A stretch of DNA of 38,794 bases from an uncultured Haloferula sp. (GTDB taxonomy: Bacteria > Verrucomicrobiota > Verrucomicrobiae > Verrucomicrobiales > Akkermansiaceae), in contig CAMPGU010000005.1 in assembly GCA_946885645.1 (NCBI GenBank), positions 1 through 38,794 of the forward strand, read 5' to 3'. The position numbers and the translations under genes are program-made. This document shows positions 14,278 to 22,689 of the stretch, piece by piece. The notes under the pieces were generated by a model that ran no database searches, was not told the DNA's origin, and saw only the letters and a program-made list of their open reading frames with translations. Numbering within the stretch: position 1 is the stretch's first letter; each line of letters starts with the position of its first letter.

Positions 14278-14841
14278 ATGGCCAAACGCAACAAACCCGC
14301 ATGGGACGCCGCGCCGAAGATGCCGCGCGCGGATGCCAAGCTCAAGACCTTGCCGGAGGGCGAGCAAGAGACGCTATGGCTTCTACTCACTCCCACGGAT
14401 GCGACAGTCCCGCCCTACACGCTGGAGGCGTTGATGGTGCATATCGAGGAAGAGTATGGCTTTGCCGTCTCGCTCTCCACGGTCTCGGAATGGCGTTCCT
14501 GGTATGCGCTCAAGCGGCGGATGGAACAAGCGGCGGCCCGGGCCACGCAAGCGAAGCTGGAACTCGCGAAAGATCCGAGCATCACGGCGGAGGATATCGA
14601 CCGGGTGGCGCAGACCGTCTTCATGGCGGAGGCCGTGGAGGGGATGAGCGTGAAGGGCTACGTCCAGCTCGCGAAGCTCCGACTCCAGCGGGAAAAGCAC
14701 GAGCTGGAGAAAGACCGGCTCACGCTGGCGAGCAAGAGCAAGGTGGAGGCCGGGCTCGATGCGCTGGCCGCGGAGCTGAAGGGGAACAAGAAGGCCACGA
14801 AGATCTTCGCGGAACTGAAAGCGGAACTTGCCGGGAAATGA
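14278..14841 (+). CDS. Small terminase subunit, Mu gp27-like (DUF3486)
   Basis: The 187-residue product starts at ATG 14278 (MAKRNKPAWDAAPKMPRADA). It matches the gp27/DUF3486 pattern: N-terminal basic segment, DNA-binding helix region (VSLSTVSEWRSWYALKRRME), a central helix with ITAEDIDRVAQTVFMAEAV, and a long charged helix (LQREKHELEKDRLTLASKSK). Small terminases bind phage DNA and regulate packaging by the large subunit; in Mu-type phages this is headful packaging from the left end. Its TGA overlaps the ATG of the large subunit. Confidence 0.8.
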   Translation: MAKRNKPAWDAAPKMPRADAKLKTLPEGEQETLWLLLTPTDATVPPYTLEALMVHIEEEYGFAVSLSTVSEWRSWYALKRRMEQAAARATQAKLELAKDPSITAEDIDRVAQTVFMAEAVEGMSVKGYVQLAKLRLQREKHELEKDRLTLASKSKVEAGLDALAAELKGNKKATKIFAELKAELAGK

Positions 14842-16880
14842 GCGGAGCTTTCGACAAGATCGCGGAAGCGATGGGAGCCAACGAGCGGGGAGAGATCCCC
14901 GTCATCGGCAGCTTCATGGAATTTCTCACGGAGCATGCCCGCGTGAAGACGGATAGCGGCTACGCGCCCTATTCGCTTGAAGGGCGCGAGGCGCTTATCC
15001 CGATCATCGAGACATTCGATCTCGTGCTTGGCTCGCATACCGGCGTGCCGCTCCCGGATGCCAATATCGCGATCTGCGGCGGCGCTCAGTTCGGCAAGAC
15101 GATTCTAGCCCTCAACTTCGGGGCCTACCTGACGGCGTGCCGGTGGATGAACTGGGGCTATTACCTTCCCGACGATGACCTAGTGCAAGGGATCGTGGAC
15201 ACGAAGCTCCGGCCGGATGTCATCGAGCAAATCGAATGGCTGGGGCCGCTGATGCAGGTCGGCAAGCTGGAGGACAAGCGCGGCAAGAGCGTCAATCGCA
15301 AGGGTGCATTCCAAGTGAGCGATGGCGTCCGCAAGGCCTTCGGGATGATCCGGGGCATGGGCAAGATCCCCACGACGTTCTCGATGGATGTCGCGATGGA
15401 GGATGAGAAGGATGACATCAAGGCGTCCCGCTCCAAGTATCTCACTGGCCGCCTCACGGCCTCCAAGCTCCGGCTCCGCAGCTCCATTGGCACGCAGCGC
15501 CTCCACGCGGCGGGCCAGCAAAAGGAGTGGGAGGACGGCTCGCAAGGGGTGTTTCTCTTCGATGTCGGCGACGGCCGCCGGATCAATCTGGAAGAGACAT
15601 GGCCGGATTGCTGCCGCTTCGCGGTGGACGGCACGCCGAAGGCCACGGACCCGAAGCTCACGATTGCCGGAGACTTCCGCGATGCTGCCGGGCGGAGCTG
15701 GGCCTACAAACCGGGCTCCCCTTACTACTTCGCCGATCCGGACACCGGAGCGGTTATCGACCGGAGCCGGCCGATTCTTGAACACCGCAAGCCGGAGCGC
15801 ATCGAGCTGCGCAAGTGGTCCTTCCGCATCTCGCAATTCGCCATCGGCGGGCTTTCCATCAATCAGTTTGTCTCCCGCTGGCAAGTGGCGGTGGCAGACC
15901 CGGAAATGATGGTGGTTTTCCGGTGCGACGTGATGGCGATGCCCGCCAACACGGAGCAGGCCCTTTCTCCGGAGATCCTCAAGCGTGCCCGCGAGACGGG
16001 AGATGCCTTCGATCTCGCCATGAAGCCTAGCGGCCTCCCGCGCTTCGCTGGCCTCGATACCGGAAACCGGTGCTGGTTCGTCTCCCGCGAGGTGGAGAGC
16101 GAAGCGGAGAAGCGCATCCATTGGGCGGAGCAGATCCCGCTTTCCCAGATGGTGGCGCGCACTGAGGAGCTTTGCCGAAGGATGGGCGTGGCATGCTTGG
16201 CCATCGACGCCAACCCGGCCGTGGATCAAGCGCGGCAGCTCTGCTACCTTCTCAACGAACTTACGGATGTCTCGCCGCTGGTCTGGGCGGGCTACAACCG
16301 GATCTTGGAAACCGGGTCGGTAGGGCCGCATAAGGGCATTCCTCCGCGCCTCACGTTCCCCGGCGGCCTCATCTGGGACGGCCTACACAAGCGATGGGAG
16401 GGGCTCCGGTGCTTCGTGGTAGAGTTCACGCTCAAGCCCGGCTCCGGCATCGTCCACAAGCTGGGCGTCGATCCGCAGAACGGCTTCACGAAGTACTTCC
16501 CCGTAATCCAAGCCAGCCGCTTCGACTCCATCAACCGCGTGGTGGGCGAGTTCCTCACCTCGGAAGAGGCGCATATCCAAGTGGTGGATGGCCGGGTCTT
16601 GAATGAGCCGGTGATGCGCCTGCCGATCCGCGAGCCCGGCGGCCCGCCGATCATCGAGACAATGGACGCGCATTTCCTCACGGGGTCCAAGCGGGAGAAG
16701 ACGGAGGACGGTGAGGCAAAGGACTTCGTTGATCAATGCGAGAATCACCTTTTCCTGAGCAACGCCTATTCCCGCTTGGCGGAAATGCAGGGCGGCCACG
16801 GCGTCTATACTGCGCCCTTCGCTTATCAGGCCGTGGACCGGATGCGGCCGCAGTTCCGGCGGAAAGGAGGCGGGCTTTGA
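14838..16880 (+). CDS. Large terminase subunit, Mu gp28-like
   Basis: The 680-residue protein starts at ATG 14838, overlapping the small-subunit stop; the longer open frame upstream is not coding. The ATPase half has a Walker A of unusual form, GGAQFGKTI (about 81-89), and an acidic strand FSMDVAMEDE near 181-190 that may be the Walker B region, followed by a coupling segment (RSSIGTQR). The C-terminal nuclease half begins near residue 403 with GLDTGN, the first Asp of an RNase H-like nuclease. It pumps DNA into proheads and cuts at headful. A strong Shine-Dalgarno sequence for the next gene lies within its last codons. Confidence 0.88.
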   Translation: MSGAFDKIAEAMGANERGEIPVIGSFMEFLTEHARVKTDSGYAPYSLEGREALIPIIETFDLVLGSHTGVPLPDANIAICGGAQFGKTILALNFGAYLTACRWMNWGYYLPDDDLVQGIVDTKLRPDVIEQIEWLGPLMQVGKLEDKRGKSVNRKGAFQVSDGVRKAFGMIRGMGKIPTTFSMDVAMEDEKDDIKASRSKYLTGRLTASKLRLRSSIGTQRLHAAGQQKEWEDGSQGVFLFDVGDGRRINLEETWPDCCRFAVDGTPKATDPKLTIAGDFRDAAGRSWAYKPGSPYYFADPDTGAVIDRSRPILEHRKPERIELRKWSFRISQFAIGGLSINQFVSRWQVAVADPEMMVVFRCDVMAMPANTEQALSPEILKRARETGDAFDLAMKPSGLPRFAGLDTGNRCWFVSREVESEAEKRIHWAEQIPLSQMVARTEELCRRMGVACLAIDANPAVDQARQLCYLLNELTDVSPLVWAGYNRILETGSVGPHKGIPPRLTFPGGLIWDGLHKRWEGLRCFVVEFTLKPGSGIVHKLGVDPQNGFTKYFPVIQASRFDSINRVVGEFLTSEEAHIQVVDGRVLNEPVMRLPIREPGGPPIIETMDAHFLTGSKREKTEDGEAKDFVDQCENHLFLSNAYSRLAEMQGGHGVYTAPFAYQAVDRMRPQFRRKGGGL

Positions 16881-17071
16881 AAACCACCCTTGAAAGCACG
16901 GAAATGCTGAACTTTCGGAAATCCGGCTCTAACGCTCTAGGAGGCGATTCTAGGGGGGTGTCTCAAAATCACGCTTCATCGGCCGCGATTTCCGAGATCG
17001 CGCCTTGGCGGGCTTCTGCATTCGTTCGCAAAGCCGGTCGCTCCCGGCGCGAGGAAGGAGGTGCGGCATGA
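16877..17071 (+). CDS. Small basic protein between terminase and portal (TTG start)
   Basis: The frame reads MKTTLESTEMLNFRKSGSNA and ends RKAGRSRREEGGAA, 64 residues. The TTG at 16877 overlaps the terminase stop (TTGA) and has an ideal Shine-Dalgarno sequence, AAAGGAGG, at 16863-16870. Its own stop overlaps the portal ATG. Those signals are the main support, as the sequence is Ser/Arg-rich and not clearly folded. An ATG at 16904 is the alternative start. It may simply serve to couple terminase and portal translation. Confidence 0.45.
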   Translation: MKTTLESTEMLNFRKSGSNALGGDSRGVSQNHASSAAISEIAPWRASAFVRKAGRSRREEGGAA

Positions 17072-18657
17072 GGCCCGGTCCTCTCATTCTCGGTCCCGAT
17101 GGACGGCCGGTTTTCAGCGCGGCCCGGGTGCGGCAGGAAAAGGCGAGCCGGTTCAATCCGACCGTCAATTGGACGCCGGACGTTTTGGTCCGCCAGCTCA
17201 CGGCCTACGCCCGCGGCGAGATCCGGGATCTTGCCTACCTGATGGATTGGCTGGAACGGACAGACGACACCATTTCCACGGTCGCGCCGAAGGCCAAGGC
17301 GGCGGTTTCCCGCCACGGCTACGATGTGAAGCTCAAGGGCGAGATCCGGCCGGAGCAACGCCAGCTTGCCGAAGATCAACGCGGGGTGCTCCAAGCCTTT
17401 TACGACTCTGTCGAAGTCGGCGACGCCATCGACTCCGACGTGCATGGGAAGTTCCGCCTGCTCGTGCAGCAGGGCATGGACGGCTACGGCAAGGGCTACG
17501 CCGCGCATCACACGATCTGGACCCCGACTCCGCAGGGCTTGCGGGCCAAGCTGCTCTTCGTGCCCGCGTGGTTCTGGGAAACCACCGAGGGACGCATGCG
17601 CTTCCTGCCCTCCACCTGGGCAACGCGCGGGATCGACCGCGAAGAGCTGGGCGGGAAATCCGCGTGGGTCATCTGGCGCGGCCGCGGCGTAATGCTCGCA
17701 TGCGCCATCGCCCGGATGTTCAAGCAGATCCCCTTGCAGGATTGGCTTACCTACTGCGACCGGCACGGCATGCCCGCCTTCCTCGGGAAAACCGGGGCAA
17801 GTGAAGGTTCCTCGGGCTGGACCCAGCTCTATGACGCCGTGACGAACATCGGCGCGGAGTTCGGGGCCGTGGTGAATACCTCGGACAGCATCGAAGTGCT
17901 CGATCTGACAACGAAGGGTGACTTGCCCTATGAGAAGCTCATCGAGCGCATGGACCGCGCGATGGTCTCGCTTTGGCGTGGCGGCGATCTCTCGACGATG
18001 TCCCGTCAGGATGGCACCGGCTCCAATCCGCAGCAGGAAGAGACGGACGAACTCGATGCGGATAACGCGGTGTGGGTCGGGGAGACGCTCGATAGCCAAC
18101 TTTCCCGGACGGTCATCGACTGGCATTTCGGCTATCATGTCCCGCAGCTCGCGGAGCTGGTCTTGCGGACCCGCACCCGTGACAACGTCACGCAAGATCT
18201 GGCGGTAGTCGATAATGCCAGGAAGCACGGCATCCGGATCTCCAAGCCGTGGTTTGTCTCCAAATTCGGGATCGTGGAAGCCGACGACGGCGAGGCCGCG
18301 CTCGGAGAGACGGCCGCGCCGGTTGCTCCGGCTCCGGCCGCGGTGCCGGGCATCAATACCGGTGATGCGGAGACGCTGCTCACGGACACGCTTGCGACGG
18401 CCGCCGGAGTGCGGGCCGACATTCTTGCCCCGCTCCGGCCGGTCATCGCGCGGCTCGCGGAGCAATCGCGGGACGCCCGCATAAGTGATGCGGACTTCCT
18501 GCGGCTCGCGGAAGAGGCGGCCGCCTCGTTCCCGGAACTCTACGACGCCACGGAGGCCGACAAGCTCGCGAAGGAGCTGGAGGCCGCGATGGGCACGGCC
18601 ACCGCGCAGGGAGCCCGCGATGCTCTTCGCGAAAACAAGCAGACCAAGAATCCATGA
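17068..18657 (+). CDS. Portal protein, Mu gp29-like (DUF935)
   Basis: The 529-residue protein, started at ATG 17068 behind a strong Shine-Dalgarno (AAGGAGG), follows the DUF935 portal pattern. N-terminal helices contain RDLAYLMDWLERTDDTIS. A beta/alpha region holds TPQGLRAKLLFVPAWFWETT. The clip/stem part has DWLTYCDRHGMPAFLGK, and IERMDRAMVSLWRGGDLSTM comes near the C-terminal third. A Pro/Ala linker and helical tail close it. A dodecameric portal forms the DNA gate of the head and docks terminase and tail. Its stop overlaps the protease gene by ATGA. Confidence 0.9.
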   Translation: MRPGPLILGPDGRPVFSAARVRQEKASRFNPTVNWTPDVLVRQLTAYARGEIRDLAYLMDWLERTDDTISTVAPKAKAAVSRHGYDVKLKGEIRPEQRQLAEDQRGVLQAFYDSVEVGDAIDSDVHGKFRLLVQQGMDGYGKGYAAHHTIWTPTPQGLRAKLLFVPAWFWETTEGRMRFLPSTWATRGIDREELGGKSAWVIWRGRGVMLACAIARMFKQIPLQDWLTYCDRHGMPAFLGKTGASEGSSGWTQLYDAVTNIGAEFGAVVNTSDSIEVLDLTTKGDLPYEKLIERMDRAMVSLWRGGDLSTMSRQDGTGSNPQQEETDELDADNAVWVGETLDSQLSRTVIDWHFGYHVPQLAELVLRTRTRDNVTQDLAVVDNARKHGIRISKPWFVSKFGIVEADDGEAALGETAAPVAPAPAAVPGINTGDAETLLTDTLATAAGVRADILAPLRPVIARLAEQSRDARISDADFLRLAEEAAASFPELYDATEADKLAKELEAAMGTATAQGARDALRENKQTKNP

Positions 18658-19856
18658 AGCTCGGAATCCTCAACGTCATCAACACGGCCGCGGCGACGGC
18701 CATCAACACGATTGCCAATGTCGTGAACGATCTCCGCCTTGAGGGCGATGAGCGGGAGCAATGGCAACGGCTCGTGCCTTACGGCGAGTATCCGGCGACG
18801 ATTCAGATCGACGGAAGGCCGACCGCGATCATGCAGGTATTGGACCGCTCCGCCGGAGAGTTGATGGCGGAGAACCAAGCTACGGTCATCAATCAGCTCC
18901 GCCACCTAGGCCGCGGCCTGCCGATCTACATCGGCCATCCCGACAACCGCGATTGGCTGGCGCAGAATCCCGGCGCGGACTCATCCTCCAAGGGACGGAT
19001 CAAGGCCCTCGAAGCGCGGGAGGACGGAGTCTATATGCTCACCGTCTTCAATGACGACGGCCGCGCCCTCATCGGCGGCGATGCACCCCCTTTCTCCGCT
19101 CAGTCCCCGAATTGGGACATGGTGCCCATTTCGGAGGGCAGCAAGCGATACCGGCCTTTCGTGCTCCGCTCCATCGGGCTGACGAATCAGCCGAATATCC
19201 CGGAGTGCGCCATCGGCCTGAACACGGCCGGAGCCAACGAACCCTCTCAATCCGAAGCGGCGGGTGCCGCGGACGAACCCGAGACACCACAAAACGACGA
19301 TATGAAACTGACAGCAGATGCGCTCAAGGCTCTCGGGTTCGCGCCCGATGCCACTCCGAGCAATGACGAAATCTCCGCCGCCATCGTCAAGATGCTGGGG
19401 GAGAAAGCCGCTGCGGAAGCCGCCAAGGCCACCGCGGAAACCTCGCTCACCGCCGCCAATACCCGCGCCACTACCGCCGAAACGGAGCTGACCAATCTCC
19501 GTAGCTCGACGGTTGCCACCGCGATCAATTCCGCGCTTACCGAAGGCCGGATCACCGAAGCCGAGCGCCCCACCTGGGAAGGCTTGCTCAAGGCCGATCC
19601 CGTGAACGGTGCCGCCGCGCTGGCCAAGGTCGGCAAGGCGACCGCCATCAACACGGCGAACAAGATCGGAGATCTTGGCTTGAGGAAGGGTGAGGGTGCT
19701 ACGGCCGCCGCCTCCTTCACCGCGATCAATGACGCCGTGGGAGCCTACGCCAAGGAGCACGGCTTGGATCTGAAAAAGCAGGCCGACTACGACAAGGCAT
19801 TCGCCGAAGTCCGAGCGGCGAAACCCGAGATCTTCGGCGACGAGGCCAAGGCCTGA
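18654..19856 (+). CDS. Prohead protease/scaffold, Mu I/Z-like
   Basis: The 400-residue protein has a protease half (about 1-200) with candidate catalytic His95 (YIGHPDN) and Ser148 (PPFSAQSP). An acidic linker (ADEPETPQNDD) leads to a scaffold half with a long Ala/Glu/Thr-rich coiled coil (AAEAAKATAETSLTAANTRA). In Mu, gene Z is read from an internal start in gene I, giving free scaffold. Here an in-frame ATG at 19302 (MKLTADALKAL) lies exactly at the domain junction. Protease and scaffold work inside the prohead and are then removed. The gene overlaps the portal stop by ATGA. Confidence 0.88.
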   Translation: MKLGILNVINTAAATAINTIANVVNDLRLEGDEREQWQRLVPYGEYPATIQIDGRPTAIMQVLDRSAGELMAENQATVINQLRHLGRGLPIYIGHPDNRDWLAQNPGADSSSKGRIKALEAREDGVYMLTVFNDDGRALIGGDAPPFSAQSPNWDMVPISEGSKRYRPFVLRSIGLTNQPNIPECAIGLNTAGANEPSQSEAAGAADEPETPQNDDMKLTADALKALGFAPDATPSNDEISAAIVKMLGEKAAAEAAKATAETSLTAANTRATTAETELTNLRSSTVATAINSALTEGRITEAERPTWEGLLKADPVNGAAALAKVGKATAINTANKIGDLGLRKGEGATAAASFTAINDAVGAYAKEHGLDLKKQADYDKAFAEVRAAKPEIFGDEAKA

Positions 19857-19912
19857 TCCGTCCGGCTTCCGACCGACCAATCAGCACGCATCCAAACGAA
19901 CAAAACGACACC

Positions 19913-20398
19913 ATGAATCCACTCATGATCCTGATCGGCCTCGCGGCCATTCTCTTCGTCGCCCTGATCGCGAAAGCGATGGCCGGGCCTCCGGGCGTCA
20001 ACGCCTGCAATACCGCCTCGGGTTGCCACGATGGCTCCCGTGTCGGCCGCGTGGCGGAAACCGCGCTCGCGCAACCTTACCTCCTGGTCTCGAAAGGGAC
20101 CACGGCGGGCAAGCATGTCATCGCATGCGCGGCGACGGGCGCGGTGCCGCTCGGGTTCGCGCTCGATGAAGCCGCCGCCGGTGAACCTGTCGCCGTGGCC
20201 ATGGGCTACGGGAGCACGGTCTTCGGCATGGCGTCGGCGGCCATTGCGGCCGATGTGCCGGTCTATACCGCCGCGGACGGAGAACTCACCTCTACGGGCG
20301 GAGCCGGGAAATACCTCGTCGGCCGCTCCGTGACGGCCGCCTCCGGGGACGGCGTGGCCTTCGAGTTGCAACCCTGCTTCCCGGTCCTTCAAGCCTGA
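19913..20398 (+). CDS. Head decoration protein, DUF2190-like
   Basis: The 161-residue protein contains the DUF2190 pattern of capsid decoration proteins: AQPYLLVSKGTTAGKHVIAC, then GAVPLGFALDEAAAGEPVAV, and PVYTAADGELTSTGGAGKYL. It lies between scaffold and major capsid, the usual place. Oddly, it starts with a hydrophobic segment (MNPLMILIGLAAILFVALIA) that looks like a membrane anchor, which decoration proteins do not normally have. A later start would remove it, but no good ATG follows before the domain. Confidence 0.75.
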   Translation: MNPLMILIGLAAILFVALIAKAMAGPPGVNACNTASGCHDGSRVGRVAETALAQPYLLVSKGTTAGKHVIACAATGAVPLGFALDEAAAGEPVAVAMGYGSTVFGMASAAIAADVPVYTAADGELTSTGGAGKYLVGRSVTAASGDGVAFELQPCFPVLQA

Positions 20399-20435
20399 TT
20401 CGCCCGCGTCCTCAAAATCGCACCTACTACACTTC

Positions 20436-21431
20436 ATGAAACGCAATCTTGCCGTGGCCGCCTTCTCCGGCGCGCTCATTTCCAATCAGCCCGTCGCCGG
20501 GCAGATCACGGTGGCGAACTCTTCGCAGTTCGATGCCGCGAACCTCTCCGTGGCTTTGACCGGCTACATCGCCGGGCAACCCGCCCCGGATCTGGAAGAA
20601 TACATGGATCTCATGTTTCCCCCGGTGGAAGCCGGGCGCTACTTCCAGTTCCAAAAGCACGACGATGAAGCCTTCATCACGGAGACCGACGATTCGGACA
20701 TCCGGCCGGTGAACGGGGCCTTCAAGCGCATCGAATACCGCGGCACGAAAGTAGCGGCCAATGTTTACAACAAAGGCCTCACCTACCGGCAGGATCACGA
20801 TTCCGTGATGCGCGGTCCAAACGGGGAATTGCCCTCGGGATGGGAACAACGGGTTGCGGCCCGGCTCCAACGCCGCTTGATCCGCGCCGAGATCCTGCGG
20901 GGCATCGCCCTGCTCAATGCCGGGTCCACGAATACGGCCGTTACGTTCGACGCCACCACGAACCCGGACGGGCTGATGCGGGCGGCATGCCGCGCCGGTC
21001 TGGTCGGGAAGGGCCTGCGGCTGACACACGGCATGATCGGGGACGTGGGATGGCAGCTCCGTCAGGATGCCTACGAGGCCGCCGCCCGCGCGAACCACGC
21101 GATGGCTTCCCATGCCGACTACACGGAAGAGGAGCTCGCCCGTTACCTGGGGCTGAAGCATGTCCGCCGCGAGGATAGCCTCTATCAGACCGCGAAGGGC
21201 GCGGCGAAGTCCGACATCCTCGGCTCGCTCGCCTACTTCTACGGTGCGGAAAGCGAGCAATTGCTCGATGACCCGTCGAACATCAAGCGTGTCTGGTCTC
21301 CCACCGACGATGGGCAGCGGTTTTCGGTCTATGTCGATCAAAAGCGCAAGTGGACCGACATCACGGTTGAGCACTACTCGGTGTTCATCAGCCCGATTAC
21401 CTCCGGCATCCGCAAGCTGACGATTTCGTAA
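20436..21431 (+). CDS. Major capsid protein
   Basis: The 331-residue protein has the size and position of an HK97-fold coat protein: after scaffold and decoration genes and before gp36-like and head-completion genes. Typical stretches are RIEYRGTKVAANVYNKGLTY (an E-loop/spine-like region), RLIRAEILRGIALLNAGS (spine helix) and IKRVWSPTDDGQRFSVYVDQ near the A domain, ending HYSVFISPITSGIRKLTIS. It closely suits the coat proteins of transposable siphophages rather than Mu gpT, but that is judged by eye. A strong hairpin follows the gene. Confidence 0.8.
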   Translation: MKRNLAVAAFSGALISNQPVAGQITVANSSQFDAANLSVALTGYIAGQPAPDLEEYMDLMFPPVEAGRYFQFQKHDDEAFITETDDSDIRPVNGAFKRIEYRGTKVAANVYNKGLTYRQDHDSVMRGPNGELPSGWEQRVAARLQRRLIRAEILRGIALLNAGSTNTAVTFDATTNPDGLMRAACRAGLVGKGLRLTHGMIGDVGWQLRQDAYEAAARANHAMASHADYTEEELARYLGLKHVRREDSLYQTAKGAAKSDILGSLAYFYGAESEQLLDDPSNIKRVWSPTDDGQRFSVYVDQKRKWTDITVEHYSVFISPITSGIRKLTIS

Positions 21432-21450
21432 GGGTCGCGCCTTCGATACG

Positions 21451-21487
21451 CGCCCCGCCGGGTTTGATTGGGTTTCCCGGCGGGGCG
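21451..21487 (+). terminator. Strong hairpin after the major capsid gene
   Basis: CGCCCCGCCGGG (21451-21462) and CCCGGCGGGGCG (21476-21487) form a perfect 12-base-pair stem around a 13-base loop, 20 bases after the coat stop. No T-run follows, so it may be a partial terminator or a 3' stabiliser that raises coat mRNA over that of downstream genes. Confidence 0.6.
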
Positions 21488-21529
21488 TCATCGAGAGCGT
21501 GCCTCTCTTCCAAAGCAAGACACATCGTC

Positions 21530-21871
21530 ATGAAACTACTCACGAAAGCACAGATGATCGAAAAGCTGACGGCCGCCGGGGTAACGGTGCCCGAAGGCAA
21601 TCATACCGTGGCCTCACTTACCGAACTGGCTGCCGCCAACGGGATCTCCGTGGAAGTGCCAGGGCAGGAAGGCGACGGCACCGGTTCCACCCCGGACACT
21701 GGCACCGGTTCCGAGCTTCCGCCGGTCAAAGAGAAGATCGCGCGATTCACGGCTCCCGCCGATCCCGATGCCGAAGAGATTGGATGGCGGGTGGCTGCCG
21801 GTCTGACCGAAGCGCAGGCCCGCGAAGTCATCGGCCGCCAGCGGGCGGAAGACGCCGCCAAAGGAAAGTAA
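21530..21871 (+). CDS. Small head protein, Mu gp35/HI1506-like
   Basis: From ATG 21530 the 113-residue protein has an N-terminal helical DNA- or protein-binding-like part (MKLLTKAQMIEKLTAAGVTV, HTVASLTELAAANG). A Gly/Thr/Pro-rich linker and a helical C-terminus (AAGLTEAQAREVIGRQRAED) follow. Small proteins of this kind occur after the coat gene in Mu-like phages. The match is by size, position and HTH-like N-terminus. Function is not known. Confidence 0.5.
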   Translation: MKLLTKAQMIEKLTAAGVTVPEGNHTVASLTELAAANGISVEVPGQEGDGTGSTPDTGTGSELPPVKEKIARFTAPADPDAEEIGWRVAAGLTEAQAREVIGRQRAEDAAKGK

Positions 21872-21883
21872 CCGCTCCCCGCG

Positions 21884-22342
21884 ATGGCTTGGATCAAACT
21901 CACCCCGGCGCACCTGAAGAGCGCCATGACCGCGAAGGAGGTTGCCGACTTCGGCAAGTCCGTCACGGATGGCGATCCCGATGACCGGGTGATTCCGATC
22001 CTTTCGGATCTCACGCAAGAGATCCGGAACCGCATCTCGACGTGGACGCAAAACAAGCTCTCCGCGGATCCTGATTTGATCCCAGAGAGCTTCAAAAAGA
22101 AGGCTCTCGCACTGGCTCGCTGGGAATTGCTCACGTCGATACCCGGCTATCAACCGGGCGATGCGCGGAAGATCTCGTACGAGAAAGCGGAGAAGTTCTT
22201 CGAAGGCGTCGGCCGGGGCAATCCGCGGCCGGAAGCGCCGGAGGATGCTGTGACGCCGGATGTGCCAAGCGAGCAACCCTCCGGGGCGCAGTGGTGCGCG
22301 CCGCCGAAGCGCACCGGCCGGAAGAACATGAACGGGCTATGA
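21884..22342 (+). CDS. Mu gp36-like head-tail connector protein (DUF1320)
   Basis: The 152-residue protein has the gp36 pattern: LTPAHLKSAMTAKEVADF at the start, a helical core with VIPILSDLTQEIRNRISTWT, and PESFKKKALALARWELLTSI followed by a conserved-type tail PGYQPGDARKISYEKAEKFF. DUF1320 proteins act at the head-tail interface. The C-terminal 45 residues are Pro-rich and probably flexible. The stop overlaps the next ATG (ATGA). Confidence 0.82.
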   Translation: MAWIKLTPAHLKSAMTAKEVADFGKSVTDGDPDDRVIPILSDLTQEIRNRISTWTQNKLSADPDLIPESFKKKALALARWELLTSIPGYQPGDARKISYEKAEKFFEGVGRGNPRPEAPEDAVTPDVPSEQPSGAQWCAPPKRTGRKNMNGL

Positions 22343-22686
22343 AGGCATCCTATCCGATTTACATCGACCTTGGCCCCGGCTTGTGCGCGGAGGTGAGTCT
22401 CGCCGTTTTCGAGGAAGCCATGCCCACGCCTCACGAGCGGGCATCGAGGCGTCTTCCGACCGTCGCCGAACTCCGCCAGATCGCGGACAAGGTGCGTTCG
22501 CTCCGCTGGGCCTACGCTCCGCCCTTTCCCATCGAGACGGAGCCGCACTTGCCCGCCGGGGCCGTGCGTCTGGCGGAACGTTTCGGTGCGCCCGATCCGG
22601 CTCGAAGCGAACTCTTCGACATCGGCCGACAAAAGCATTTCCCCGGCCGCCTAAGCCGCTTCTGGAGCAGCCTCTTCGGACACTGA
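22339..22686 (+). CDS. Unknown head-module protein
   Basis: The 115-residue product reads MKASYPIYIDLGPGLCAEVS, then TVAELRQIADKVRSLRWAY, and ends SRFWSSLFGH. I recognise no family. It overlaps the gp36-like stop by ATGA and lies 3 bases before the gpF-like gene, so it belongs to the head-completion group by position. It may be a small connector or adaptor protein. Confidence 0.55.
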   Translation: MKASYPIYIDLGPGLCAEVSLAVFEEAMPTPHERASRRLPTVAELRQIADKVRSLRWAYAPPFPIETEPHLPAGAVRLAERFGAPDPARSELFDIGRQKHFPGRLSRFWSSLFGH

Positions 22687-22689
22687 ACC

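Noticed and set aside
14106..14837. N-terminal extension of the terminase frame
   Set aside because: It overlaps two well-supported genes in other frames and has a low-complexity Gly/Arg/Glu sequence; the ATGA-coupled ATG at 14838 is better.
15180..16331. Long minus-strand frame opposite the large terminase, and similar ones at 16969-18465 and 35187-36911
   Set aside because: Antisense of conserved genes; compositions are His/Arg/Asp/Leu-rich, as expected for codon shadows.
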